Assembly (NCBI GenBank): GCA_003427395.1
Contig: BFEA01000405.1
Coordinates: forward strand, 650,249 to 676,913
Length of the DNA stretch: 26,665 nucleotides
Reading direction: 5' to 3'
From: Chara braunii
Taxonomy: Eukaryota > Streptophyta > Charophyceae > Charales > Characeae
A program made the position numbers and the translations under genes. The notes below the pieces were generated by a model that searched no databases, was not told the DNA's origin, and was given only the letters and a program-made list of their open reading frames with translations. The stretch's first letter is position 1, and each line of letters opens with the position of its first letter. Shown here in pieces: positions 8,477 to 16,816 of this stretch.

Positions 8477-9754
8477 CTACTGGAAGCGGGGCTTGTATAC
8501 GTATGGCGTCGGCGCAGTGGGCTCATACTTGGGAGCCTCCTTTCCGCCAAGCTTGGCCATGGCCAGTTTGAACGAGCGATCCAGATCGTTGATGAGGTCG
8601 CCGACGAACTCGATCCCGACAGCCAGCCGGACGAGATCGTCAGGCAGGCCCCTGGCCTCTCGAACGGCCTTGGGAACCGCGGCGTGCGACATGAAGCACG
8701 GCAAGGTGATCAGCGACCCCACGCTGCCAAAGCTCACCGTCTTTTGGAACACCTCAGCGCCGTCGGCCACCAGCTTCGACAGCTCCACGTCTCCCGTGGT
8801 AAAGCACAGCACCGATCCCGCCCCGGAGCACTGCTTGAAATGCAGATCCCTGTCGGGGAAGCCGGGCAGTCCCAGATAGAACACCTTCTTCGCAAGCGGA
8901 TGCTTCACCAGCCACTCCGCGATGGCCTGCGCGTTCTCCTGGGCCTTCTCTACTCGCAAGGACAATGTCTGCATGCCCCTCAAGATCAGGAAGCTGTCGA
9001 ACGGGCTCAGACACGCGCCTTCTGAGGCCAGGAGGAAGTGGATGTCCTTGGCAAGCTGCTCACCCCTGACCGCCAGGAAACCGCCCATCGCGTCGCTGTG
9101 CCCGGACATGAACTTAGTCAGAGACTCCATCACGATGTCCGCGCCGTGATCCAACGGCCTCGACAGTGCCGACGACATGAAGCTGTTGTCCACCACAACC
9201 AGCGCGCCGCTCCTGTGCGCGATCTCCGAGATGGCAGCGACGTCGGTGATCTGCAGCAGCGGGTTGGTCGCGATCTCGAGGAACACCAGCTTCGTCCTGC
9301 GCGTCACGGCCGCTCGGACCTCGTCGAGATGGCTGGTGTTGGCGCGCTTCATCGCCACGCCCCACCGGGTGACAAGGCTGGTGAGCAGCCTGTCGGTCCC
9401 CCCACAGAGGTCGTCATCCGCCACGATCTCGTCGCCGACCTCCACCATCTGCATCACCGTGGTCAGGGCCGCCATTCCCGTCGAGAAGCAGAACGCCCGA
9501 TCCGCATCGTGAAGCCGAGCAATGTGCTTCTCCAGCGTCGATCTCGTCGGGTTGCCAAAGCGCGAGTAGAGAAACGAACCGACCTTGGTGGCGGAGGGAA
9601 GCTTGAAAGTGGCAGTCATATAGATGGGAGCGTTCTTCGCACCGTACGGATCGTTCTCGTCCTGAAAATGGAGCGCGCACGTAGCGAAGGCCAAGCCATG
9701 GTGGTCGTATTTGGAGTCCGTAGCCTTCGCTCCGTTAGCGCAAGGTTCAGCCAT
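8477..9754 (-). CDS. cystathionine beta-lyase-like PLP enzyme, intronless
   Basis: This is a member of the Cys/Met-metabolism PLP-dependent family (fold type I). Plant cystathionine beta-lyases cleave cystathionine to homocysteine, pyruvate and ammonia in plastidial methionine synthesis. The frame is intact over 425 codons. The ATG at 9754 is chosen because an in-frame TGA lies eight codons upstream and the context GCTATGGCT is strong; a GTG two codons earlier is not a likely eukaryotic start. Family motifs are in order: YSRFGNPTR (Tyr63, Arg65), STGMAAL (91-97), VVVDN (Asp189, pyridine nitrogen), SLTKF (Lys214, Schiff base), GHSD (218-221), SFGSV (341-345), PCFMSH (352-357) and LVR (Arg376, carboxylate binding). 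DDLCGG places Cys117 where family members have the Tyr that stacks on PLP. About 28 residues follow the usual C-terminal end. The N-terminal leader is only ~30 residues and does not look like a transit peptide. Cystathionine gamma-synthase or another C-S lyase is possible, but the motifs fit beta-lyase best. Confidence 0.92.
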   Translation of the reverse strand: MAEPCANGAKATDSKYDHHGLAFATCALHFQDENDPYGAKNAPIYMTATFKLPSATKVGSFLYSRFGNPTRSTLEKHIARLHDADRAFCFSTGMAALTTVMQMVEVGDEIVADDDLCGGTDRLLTSLVTRWGVAMKRANTSHLDEVRAAVTRRTKLVFLEIATNPLLQITDVAAISEIAHRSGALVVVDNSFMSSALSRPLDHGADIVMESLTKFMSGHSDAMGGFLAVRGEQLAKDIHFLLASEGACLSPFDSFLILRGMQTLSLRVEKAQENAQAIAEWLVKHPLAKKVFYLGLPGFPDRDLHFKQCSGAGSVLCFTTGDVELSKLVADGAEVFQKTVSFGSVGSLITLPCFMSHAAVPKAVREARGLPDDLVRLAVGIEFVGDLINDLDRSFKLAMAKLGGKEAPKYEPTAPTPYVYKPRFQ

Positions 9755-10157
9755 AGCCACAGTTGCTCTCCTCGATCAAACCAACAACCAAAATCGCGTA
9801 CAAACCTACCCGGTCCGGCGGTGCAACGGCCACTACCCCTGCAAATCTCAAAAATAAAGAACTCTCACTGCCTGCGCTCCGGCCTCTCACCTTGTTCACA
9901 GCGTCGCAGGAGTGGTAGGGAAGAAACAGGTCTCCGTGGTGATGGCCGCATTGGCCTGGCCGCCGTGCACAGGAAGCCAGCACTTCTTACCAACGTGCTA
10001 TGGCGGCCATTTCATACATCCGCAGCCGAGATAATGTACCAGCGCGCTCACAATTCCAGTGCTTCGGTGCGCACAATGCCAAGTGGCAACGAGATGTCAG
10101 GAGAGCGAGACGGAAGAGATGCACCAGGTACAATGCTCGAGCGGCGACAGCTAACTT
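9755..10157 (-). promoter_or_regulatory. upstream region of the lyase gene, possible 5' UTR with intron
   Basis: This region lies directly 5' of the lyase start. On the minus strand a TTTGCAG acceptor-like site ends at 9839, and a GGTAAGT donor-like site begins near 10159. A shorter pairing with AAG-GTGAGA near 9891 would give a ~52-nt intron. A 5'-UTR intron is therefore conceivable but unproven. No TATA box stands out. Confidence 0.25.
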
Positions 10158-10301
10158 ACCGATTACACCGATGGCCCGCGACAAGGGACATGCTGACTTC
10201 CGGCCGGCATCTGCCTCCTGTTTATGAGCGTTGGTGGCAGCGCCTTCCTCACGGGGAAGGAATGTGCAACTCTCGTCCCAGAGAACAAGGGCATCGCTCC
10301 A
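10158..10301. repeat. direct repeat, copy 1
   Basis: The sequence beginning ACCGATTACACCGATGGCC and ending GGCATCGCTCCACT recurs at 10873-11034. Shared landmarks in order are ACAAGGGACATG, CCGGCATCTGCCT, TTTATG, GGCAGCGCC and GAGAACAAGGG. This copy lacks a ~25-bp internal duplication present in the second. Confidence 0.85.
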
Positions 10302-10357
10302 CTACTTACAAAATGTGCAAAATGAGAATGAATCTTTCCCTAGAATATGGGAAGATA
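10295..10357. mobile_element. partial MITE-like element (left half)
   Basis: It starts with the terminal sequence CGCTCCACTACT and continues AATGTGCAAAAtGAGAaTGAATCTT, like the left half of the complete elements nearby. It breaks off where the next element begins. It probably represents an older copy interrupted or rearranged by its neighbour. Confidence 0.6.
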
Positions 10358-10363
10358 GGGCCC

Positions 10364-10473
10364 CGCTCCACTACTCTCGAAAGGTGCAAAACGAGAGTGA
10401 ATCTTCTGCTAGGACATGGAAAGATACACCACCATGACTTTTGTCTTTTGTGCATTTGAAGAGTAGTGGAGCG
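10364..10473. mobile_element. 110-bp MITE-like foldback element
   Basis: Its ends, CGCTCCACTACTCT and AGAGTAGTGGAGCG (one base offset), are inverted repeats. The similarity continues inward through GTGCAAAA on the left and TTTTGTGCA on the right. There is no coding capacity. It is closely related to the element at 10717-10832. Its size, terminal inverted repeats and clustering fit a non-autonomous DNA element. No clear target-site duplication is visible, so the superfamily is not assigned. Confidence 0.72.
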
Positions 10474-10716
10474 AGGCGCATAACCGGCATATTGTTCGTC
10501 TTCTGTGCACGTGGAGGAGCGGAGCGACGCCCCACGTGCTTTCTGAGAACACGCCCCAGAGTGCTGCTGCCTAGCAGCGCGGCAGCAGCGCAGTAGCGAC
10601 AAATGACCTCGCTCCGCTACCCGCCAATTGCCTGGAATTGCCAGCAGATCCATTCGGACTCACCGCACATTTTGAAGGTATGCACTCTCGACATGCACAA
10701 AAGACAAAAATAATGC
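10474..10716. repeat. degenerate MITE-family remnants
   Basis: Partial matches to the same foldback family are scattered here: GGAGCGGAGCGACG near 10517, GACCTCGCTCCGCTAC near 10606, and CTCTCGACATGCACAAAAGACAAAA near 10685 (given here in pieces: CTCTCGACATG then CACAAAAGACAAAA). The region seems built from nested or rearranged family members. Confidence 0.5.
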
Positions 10717-10832
10717 CCTCGCTGCACTACTGTCGACATGCACAAAAGAAAACAATTATGGCGGTGTATCTTTCCATATTCTAGGGGAAGATTCACTCTC
10801 GTTTTGCACATTTCGAGAGTAGTGCAGCGAGG
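10717..10832. mobile_element. 116-bp MITE-like foldback element
   Basis: The left end CCTCGCTGCACTACT is the exact inverted complement of the right end AGTAGTGCAGCGAGG. Beyond this, the arms stay similar through GCACAAAA/TTTTGCAC. The interior shares ATGG(A/C)AAGAT-like and GATTCACTCTCG phrases with the element at 10364-10473, in inverted orientation. A partial third end follows at 10836-10872 (AGAGTAGTGCAACGAGG). Confidence 0.75.
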
Positions 10833-10872
10833 CATGCTCGAGAGGCATTACGAGAGTAGTGCAACGAGGCAT

Positions 10873-11034
10873 ACCGATTACACCGATGGCCGGCCACAAG
10901 GGACATGATGACTTCCTGCCGGCATCTGCCTGCTCTTTATGGGCGTTCGTGGCAGCGCCTGCCTCGTCCCGGAGAACAAGGGGGAGGAATTTGCAACTCT
11001 CTTCCCGGAGAACAAGGGGCATCGCTCCACTTGG
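10873..11034. repeat. direct repeat, copy 2
   Basis: This is the second copy of the unit at 10158-10301. It contains an extra internal duplication in which CCCGGAGAACAAGGGG appears twice. The MITE cluster lies between the two copies. Confidence 0.85.
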
Positions 11035-11047
11035 CATACTCGCACTG

Positions 11048-11104
11048 GACGCAAATATCACAAAAATTTGCGACGATTGGTATCGCTTCTGTGATATTTG
11101 CGTC
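11048..11104. repeat. perfect 15-bp inverted repeat
   Basis: GACGCAAATATCACA (11048-11062) is matched exactly by TGTGATATTTGCGTC (11090-11104) across a 27-nt loop. It lies just outside the direct repeat and is not explained by a gene. Confidence 0.85.
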
Positions 11105-11151
11105 TGCAGGTCACACGAAGCTGCCCGTGGCATATGGGCCACAGTCTTCTT

Positions 11152-11715
11152 TTTTTTTTTTCTTTTTTTTTTTATATTTCAAATCAATTTGGGGAAAAAG
11201 ACAAAAAAAAAAAATCAATTTGAGGGAGGCCGGGGACCTCACAATTCGACCGGGGGTTATCCCGGCAGCAACAGCCGGTTTAGCTTATCAAGTAACCTTC
11301 GACTCCTCCAAAACTTGTCACTTTGCGGTTATATCCAACATCCTTCGCTTCCTTCTAATAGGTAACTAGACCTCCCTACGAGATGTAGATAGACAGACCT
11401 TTACAGCATATACCCTCCTTCTTATTCCTTAGCATTCTCGACAGTCTCTTCTACCGACTCTCCTAACAACCCTACTACCTGCCTCAGCTAACTAGCTACC
11501 TACCTCCCCCACCTTCACAGGCCTAAAACGGCCTGACACCGGTCTAAGCCTGACCGATTGGAACAGAGTTCCCAGTTGCGGTGGCACTGTACCACCCTCC
11601 TCCCCAAGGTGACCTCCTGTGGTCTGAGCCTCGAACCGAGATGCCCTGGTTCGCTATCCCAACCCTACTACCCCTACTAACCTCCTTCTAGCAACCAGTT
11701 GGAGAAGACTAACCC
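11152..11715 (-). mobile_element. LINE 3' untranslated region with probable tail
   Basis: Downstream (minus sense) of the LINE's last coding remnant lies ~500 bp with no coding signal, ending at poly(T) on the plus strand (about 11148-11173). That is consistent with the element's poly(A) tail. An A-rich run at 11202-11213 flanked by CAATTT repeats follows. The exact end is uncertain because no target-site duplication was identified. Confidence 0.5.
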
Positions 11716-13803
11716 TCAGGAGCGATGATAGCGCACCAGCTGATTCCGAATGGCCCAGGTCTTCAAAAACCACCATAGTAATAGTAGACAGGCTTTCCCC
11801 TCCCTTGCCTTCCTCCGCCAGTCCACCACAATTGCTTGTCTCAAGCCTTTCTTGATTGCTGCCTTTAATTCCTTATCGGAGAAGGGGCGCATTTCGAACC
11901 TGGAGCGGTTGCGGTCCGCCCAAATGACCGCACAGCTTACAGCCCTGCCCACCTGTGCTACATATGGCCATCCCCTGAGCCCAGTACAACTTTCCTTGGT
12001 AAAACCCAGCAGAACCCACTTCTCATCCCAATCTATCTCTTCCCCCCCCCATCAGCTGCCAATGTGTGGCCCACCACCGCAAAATATGTCTGGATGCCAA
12101 GCACTCCCACCATAAGTGTCGGGTAGATTCGAATGGCCATCTGCAACGAGTGCAGCCCAGATTCACTTCCACCCCACGAGCTCTGAGCCACACTGCAGAT
12201 GGTGTCACCAGAAGCGAAAGCATCCATACAATACTTGCGTGTTTCACATTCGGGAGAACCAGCAGAACCCTCCACAACTTCCTAAAGTTTTCCACCTCTT
12301 CCTGCAGGTTTAAAGGCAACACATCTTTCCATCTGGCAATTGCCACCAAGACTGGAGACCTCATTGGCTTCTTAGCAATCAGGTATGATTCCCCAGTTGA
12401 AAAGCTGGCTAAGTTCAGGCCTTGTGGAAGCGCCTTGGTGATTCCGACCAACTCCACGGGACGGGGTCAATTGACGTATGACGAAGTGTCGTCTGTCCCA
12501 CCCAATGAATACTACGCACAATCCCTCTCCCGTCCCTCTTCTGTATCACACGTATCTGTGGGTGGTTATCCCAGATTCGGATCGTTAATGCCTGACCCTC
12601 TGTCAGGGTGCCGTCAGTGGGCCATACTGACCAGGCTGCCACCTTCCTGAACCCGCTCTCTGTTACCTCTTGTAGCCTCCATACTGAGGGAGGGTTTTAT
12701 GGGATTACTGGTGCGTAGCAAGTGTCGGGAGGGTCCTGGCCCGCCGGACCCAGTAGTTCCTTCCAATCCTGTGGGATAGCTTGCCTCAGCGCTGAGAGGT
12801 GGGGCTCGACATTCCTCAGACCTTGCAGTTTTACCTCCAGTTCTCTCCTTGGTCTCCAATCTCCCATCAGAGGATCCCACAGGTCAAGGACTGTGCTTAC
12901 TCCCCTCTGAACCCACGCCCTTCCGAAGGATCCAGTTACTGCGTTAGCCAGAAACTCGTTTCCCTCCCTATCTGTAATCGACAGATTTTCAAACAGGCAC
13001 TGTCTCAGAACCTCCTCCCTTGAAATCGGAGGGGTTCTTGTATCCGAAGGGTGGGCCACCCAGGCTCTGCGCACTGCCTCCCAAAATTTTGACTTCAGTC
13101 TGCGCCTCATGAATGACTTGATAAAAAGCCAGACCCATACATCCCCTTGTATGTACGACTGCCACTCCTGCATTAGTATCAGTTCCCCCAACAAAATCCA
13201 ATCCTCCGTCTGTTCTGACATTGCCACTTTTGCCACCCATGACCTGAGAAAGGCCTGGTTCTTGAGTTGTGGGTCTACCAACCCCAAGCCTCCCTGTTCT
13301 TTGGCATAGGTAATCAGATCCCAGACCACTTTCACCAAGAACCCATCCTCCACCCCAGCTCGTGGTTTCCACAGAAACCTTGCAACCAGGCGCTTGATCT
13401 CTGCAAGCATTGGACTAGAGAACTCCCTCACATGTGACACAAACCACAGCAAAGAGAGGAGAGTTGAGTTTATGACCAATGCTCTACCAAACAGCGAAAG
13501 GTGCCAAGTGGAGCCCCACACTTTCAATTTCGTCGCGATGTGCTGTTAAGTACCCGTCCCTTGGGCCCCGGACATCAATTCCAAACTTATCAGCACTCCC
13601 AAGAACGGCTCCCCCTCTCCCATATTAACCCTGTGCATACCCCATTCGACCACCAATGCAAAACCTTCAGGGAGAATAAATGCTGACTTGTTTCAATTTA
13701 CCTGTGCCTCTGATAGTAACGAGTACTCCTGCAGGACAGCTTTAATTGCCCCCAGCGAGGCCACTGAATTCTCTAAAATCAAGAACAGATCATCCGCGAA
13801 GGC
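11716..13803 (-). pseudogene. LINE reverse transcriptase, C-terminal half (decayed)
   Basis: Read on the minus strand, the sequence enters at LAFADDL, where FADD (13789-13800) is the polymerase catalytic motif C. It continues through a LINE-type thumb region with the phrases LSLFGRALVINS and GGLGLVDPQLKNQAF. It ends in a zf-RVT zinc-binding domain with CTRC, then ESTRHLWWEC near 12100-12170. The last segment (11716-11952) is the usual basic C-terminus. Breaks are visible. In-frame stops lie at 13693-13695, 13546-13548 and 12697-12699. A frameshift lies near 12420-12455, and another separates the zinc-finger segment from the terminal segment. It belongs with the fragment at 15275-16248; the two were one frame before an insertion separated them. 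No function can remain. Confidence 0.9.
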
Positions 13804-13987
13804 AAGGGGGTGGCGGCTTATAGCAGTGTTAGGATCTTTTGACGGAAGGAGAGAATTCCAGGGCTACACAGTGAGCCGAAGGGGGGGGGGAAGCTAGGCT
13901 TGAAGGAGGGAAGGTAGTAAGGGGATTTTCAACAGAAAAGGTTGTTTGTTTGAGTAAGTAGGTCAGAAGGACGAGGCTGAGACGACA

Positions 13988-14665
13988 CAGGCCGGTGCTG
14001 GAGCCGCTGCTCTGTAACCCGGGGGGAGCTGGAGGCCTGGGAAGTTATGCCGAGGGTGGAAGGCATAACCAGATCGTCTGACATAGCCGGTGCTGGGGTA
14101 TTGACCCTGTAACCTTCTTAGGGGCTTGCCGCTACGGGAATTGTCGAGGGAGGAAGGCATTTCCTGTCCGTCAGAGCTAGGTTGATCAGTACTGGGGAGG
14201 GTTGTGGTGCCCTGTTACCCTAGCAGAAGGGGGTATGAGATCAAGTGAGTTCTGGTACGAGGGCTGAAAGCTTGGACCGACGCTCTATCTATTGGAAGGA
14301 GGAATTTAGCATAGCGGACAGTTTTAGTTTTGCCCCCCCCGTTCTTATATTTTTTTTAAACATTTTTTGAAGGTCCTAAAGAGATTTGGGTGCTTCGTGG
14401 TCCTAGGATGGTTTTAGGACTTAGAGATCCCCACTGACTCGTCTTACGTGGCGTCATCACTGTTGTACTCGAGACCTGCGATTGTTCGATGCCAGAACGA
14501 CGCTGACCGGAGCTGGGGTGTTGCCCTGTAACCTGCGACGCAGGAGCGTGAGGTCTGGTAGAGAGATCTGGGTAGGTCTTGGGGGGGTTTCCCACGGGAC
14601 AACTAAGGGTTGCTGCCGGGACGACGCTGGTCGGAGCTGGGGTGAGTTGCGTTGGCCTGTAACCC
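13988..14665. repeat. degenerate dispersed repeats within the insertion
   Basis: Five copies of a phrase like CCGGTGCTGGGGT followed by CCCTGTAACC occur near 13992, 14087, 14185, 14506 and 14630. The first three are spaced 95-98 bp and the last two 124 bp. The phrase GAGGGWGGAAGGCAT also recurs (about 14052 and 14146). The copies differ by many substitutions. Confidence 0.65.
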
Positions 14666-15127
14666 AACAGAAAGGGGCTGTGACACCTGGAAGAGAGTGG
14701 CAGAAGAGTACGACAGTTTTGGAGAACGTTGGAAGGGTGTATGTGGGTTTTTAAAGTTTTTGGAACAATCGTAGGACCTTTGTGGCCTATTCTCTTGCTT
14801 CTGGAACGACGGTAAGAGTTAATAAGGTGAGTGGGAGAAGATGGTGGGTTATCACGCGTCCTACCAGTGAGGGGGCTAGCTGGTAGGATGGGATTATGGT
14901 ATAGCAGCAGTAGAGATGGTGGCTCCGCTGCAGTCAGTCTTGCCGGAGTGAGGCAAAGCGGATCGATGGGGTTTTTTCCGAGTCGTTTCTGAAATTTCTC
15001 ATGAAGTTGTCATAAACATGTCTGAGGTAGCTCCAATAGTTCCGAGCTAAAGTTTTCTAGTAGCTCCTTGTCTCATTTTCTTGAAATTGTCTGATGAAGT
15101 TTTCTGAAGTTTTCTGAACGTACTCGT

Positions 15128-15222
15128 TATGGGACGCTGGGCCTGATTCCCAGTTTGTGCCAATTAGTGAGGATATGGTTGTATCTATGGGACGCTGGAC
15201 CTGGTTTCCAGCAGGTGCTGCT
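15128..15222. repeat. two-copy ~60-bp repeat
   Basis: TATGGGACGCTGG occurs near 15128 and 15186. Each is followed by a CCTGRTTYCCAG phrase and a pyrimidine/GTGC segment. This is a small imperfect tandem repeat near the 3' end of the insertion. Confidence 0.6.
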
Positions 15223-15243
15223 CCCCATCAATAGATGGAGCTT

Positions 15244-15244
15244 N
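15244..15244. other. single-base assembly gap (N)
   Basis: One N lies just before the poly(A) tail of the insertion. Single Ns here and at 16443 mark unresolved joins, so the local length may be wrong. Confidence 0.9.
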
Positions 15245-15274
15245 TTTCCAAAAAAAAAAAAAAAAAAAAAAAAA

Positions 15275-16248
15275 TAGGGCTTTTGCTCTGCACTCCCTAC
15301 CGCTCTCTAAGGGGAGGTCTTTGATGATCTAATGCTTGCGGATACAGTTCAGCGGGACCTCCAACTGCATCACAAACAGGAGGGGCGCCAACGAGCAGCC
15401 TTGGCGTAGAGATCATGCTAATTGGAAGGGCCTCGAGAGGTGGCCATTCACTTGAACTGTACAGGTGACTGCTGTGTACATCGCGATTACCCATCTACAG
15501 AACCCATCTCCAAAACCCATCTTTCTCAGCGTTGTTAGGACAAACGACCATCACCTTATCGTATGCCTTCTCTAAGTCCAACATTAACACCGCCATATCC
15601 TTGTTCTCTCCCCTCAACACCTCCATTGACTCAATTGTCGTTAGGATATTGAGGAAGATCAACCTTCCTTGCACGAAGGCCCCTTGGTCCCGCTCCACTA
15701 GTCTAGGGAGAATTCTCCCTAGCCTTAGAGCCATTGTTTTTGTCAGAATCTTCTAATCCACATTCAAGAGGGAGATTGGGCGATAGTTCCTCACGTTCGC
15801 CTTGTCTCCCTTCTTTAACATTAGAGCAATAACCCCGTGTGCCATTACCGCGCTAACACCTTTCCCCATTAGCACCTTGTAGTAAACTTCGACTAGTGGC
15901 GGGCCCAACGTATCCCAACAGCAACGGAAAAATTTCACCGTGAGACCATTTCTCCCAGGTGCTTTGCCTGTTGCCATAACCTTCAGCGTTTGTGTCAGCT
16001 CCTCCAATGTAACCGGTCTGTCCAAACTCAGCCTTTCTTGCGGTGTCAGTGTTACATCTGTCTGTTGTCACATGTCGCTGCCTTGCGAGAGGTCCATGTG
16101 TGGAGATTCCATTAATCTCCTTGCTGTCAGAATGTCAGCGTAGTATAGACGAGCGTATTCCAACATCTCCACTGGTTCGGCAACGGGTGCTGCCCTTGGG
16201 TCAAAGGGGTGGTTGAGTTGTACAACCTGTTGATGGGCTGCTATGAAA
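15275..16248 (-). pseudogene. LINE reverse transcriptase, N-terminal half (decayed, 5'-truncated)
   Basis: On the minus strand the readable protein starts near 16248 (AAHQQVVQLNHPFDPR) and runs into the fingers and palm of a non-LTR reverse transcriptase. Visible motifs are GKAPGRNGL, RNYRPISLLN, motif A LDLEKAYDKV (about 15557-15590) and motif B LRQGCSLAPLLF (about 15370-15409). Damage includes a stop near 16060, TAG at 15753-15755 (where Tyr is expected), a frameshift near 15533-15556, TGA at 15413-15415 and TAG at 15329-15331. No endonuclease domain is present, so the copy is 5'-truncated. The 5' edge abuts CGCTTAAA-type repeats and the assembly artefact. The rest of the protein lies at 11716-13803. 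Confidence 0.92.
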
Positions 16249-16280
16249 CCGTATAAGCGCGTTTAAGCTCGCGCTTAAAG

Positions 16281-16660
16281 CCTCCCACGCCGCGCTCAAA
16301 CACGCTTAAAGCGCTTTTAGGCGAGCGCGCTCGTCAAAAAATAAGTGTGTGCGCGCCATGGGGTTGTGCAAGGGCAGGGGACAGCGTGGGGCCATTTCCT
16401 CGCAAAAAAAAAAAACATGGTCAGGGGCGATTTTTTTGGGGGNCCTCCCACGCCGCGCTCAAACACGCTTAAAGCGCTTTTAGGCGAGCGCGCTCGTCAA
16501 AAAATAAGTGTGTGCGCGCCATGGGGTCTGTCTCTTATACACATCTAGATGTGTATAAGAGACAGGGTGAAGGGCAGGGGACAGCGTGGGGCCATTTCCT
16601 CGCAAAAAAAAAAAACATGGTCAGGGGCGATTTTTTTGGGGGGTGGGGTGGGATTGGGGG
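16281..16660. other. artefactual duplication around an N gap
   Basis: About 160 bases starting CCTCCCACGCCGCGCTC (16281) repeat nearly exactly after the N at 16443, starting at 16444. The copies share the run of A, CATGGTCAGGGGCGA and the G-run. They differ mainly where the second contains the library adapter. The most economical reading is that the same genomic segment was assembled twice around a gap. Open frames across this block are not genes. Confidence 0.85.
16528..16565. other. Illumina Nextera mate-pair junction adapter (contaminant)
   Basis: CTGTCTCTTATACACATCT is followed immediately by its reverse complement AGATGTGTATAAGAGACAG. This is exactly the 38-base circularisation junction of Nextera mate-pair libraries, which is two transposase mosaic ends. 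It is synthetic and was left in the assembly. The flanks are the same genomic sequence as at 16355-16375. Confidence 0.98.
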
Positions 16661-16815
16661 CGGGGTTTGTGGTGGGGTGGGGTGGGGTTTATGGTGGGGT
16701 TTGTGGTGGGGCTGGGGGTGGGTTTGGGGTTGGGGGTGGGTTGGGGGTGAGGTTGGGGGTGGAGTTCGGGGTGCGGTTAGGGTGGGGCTGGGTGGGGTGG
16801 GGTTTGGGTGGGGCA
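16640..16815 (+). repeat. G-rich tract with G-quadruplex potential
   Basis: About 175 bases consist of runs of three to six G separated by T, TT, TTT or short mixed spacers. The plus strand has abundant G-run spacing compatible with G-quadruplexes. It is not a plant telomere repeat (TTTAGGG). The translations are Gly/Val/Trp-rich on one strand and Pro/Thr-rich on the other, and are meaningless. Confidence 0.8.
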
Positions 16816-16816
16816 A

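Larger units (their letters stand above)
13804..15274 (+). mobile_element. 1.47-kb poly(A)-tailed non-coding insertion in the LINE
   Basis: The LINE protein reads ...AKAL up to 15275 and resumes as LAFADDL at 13803. Removing this block restores normal spacing between reverse-transcriptase motifs B and C. The block ends in ~25 A residues (15250-15274) on the plus strand, so it is a retro-insertion in the opposite orientation to its host. It has no long open frame. Internally it repeats a degenerate unit around CCGGTGCTGGGG...CCCTGTAACC. A target-site duplication is not clear (AAGGG on the left against TAGGG on the right). One unresolved base lies at 15244, so the tail junction may be imperfectly assembled. 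Confidence 0.7.

Noticed and set aside
8414-9025. 203-codon plus-strand open frame
   Set aside because: Antisense shadow of the lyase C-terminal half; no independent evidence.
9038-10459. 473-codon plus-strand open frame covering the lyase gene and its upstream region
   Set aside because: It is antisense to the well-supported lyase gene and its translation shows only Arg/His/Leu-rich sequence with no domain. The openness follows from the GC-biased third positions of the real gene.
10306-11142. Minus-strand open frames within the MITE cluster
   Set aside because: They follow the repeated foldback sequence and share peptides only because the DNA is duplicated; no protein family is recognisable.
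16640-16815. Telomeric repeat
   Set aside because: Units are irregular G-runs, not TTTAGGG or TTAGGG repeats.
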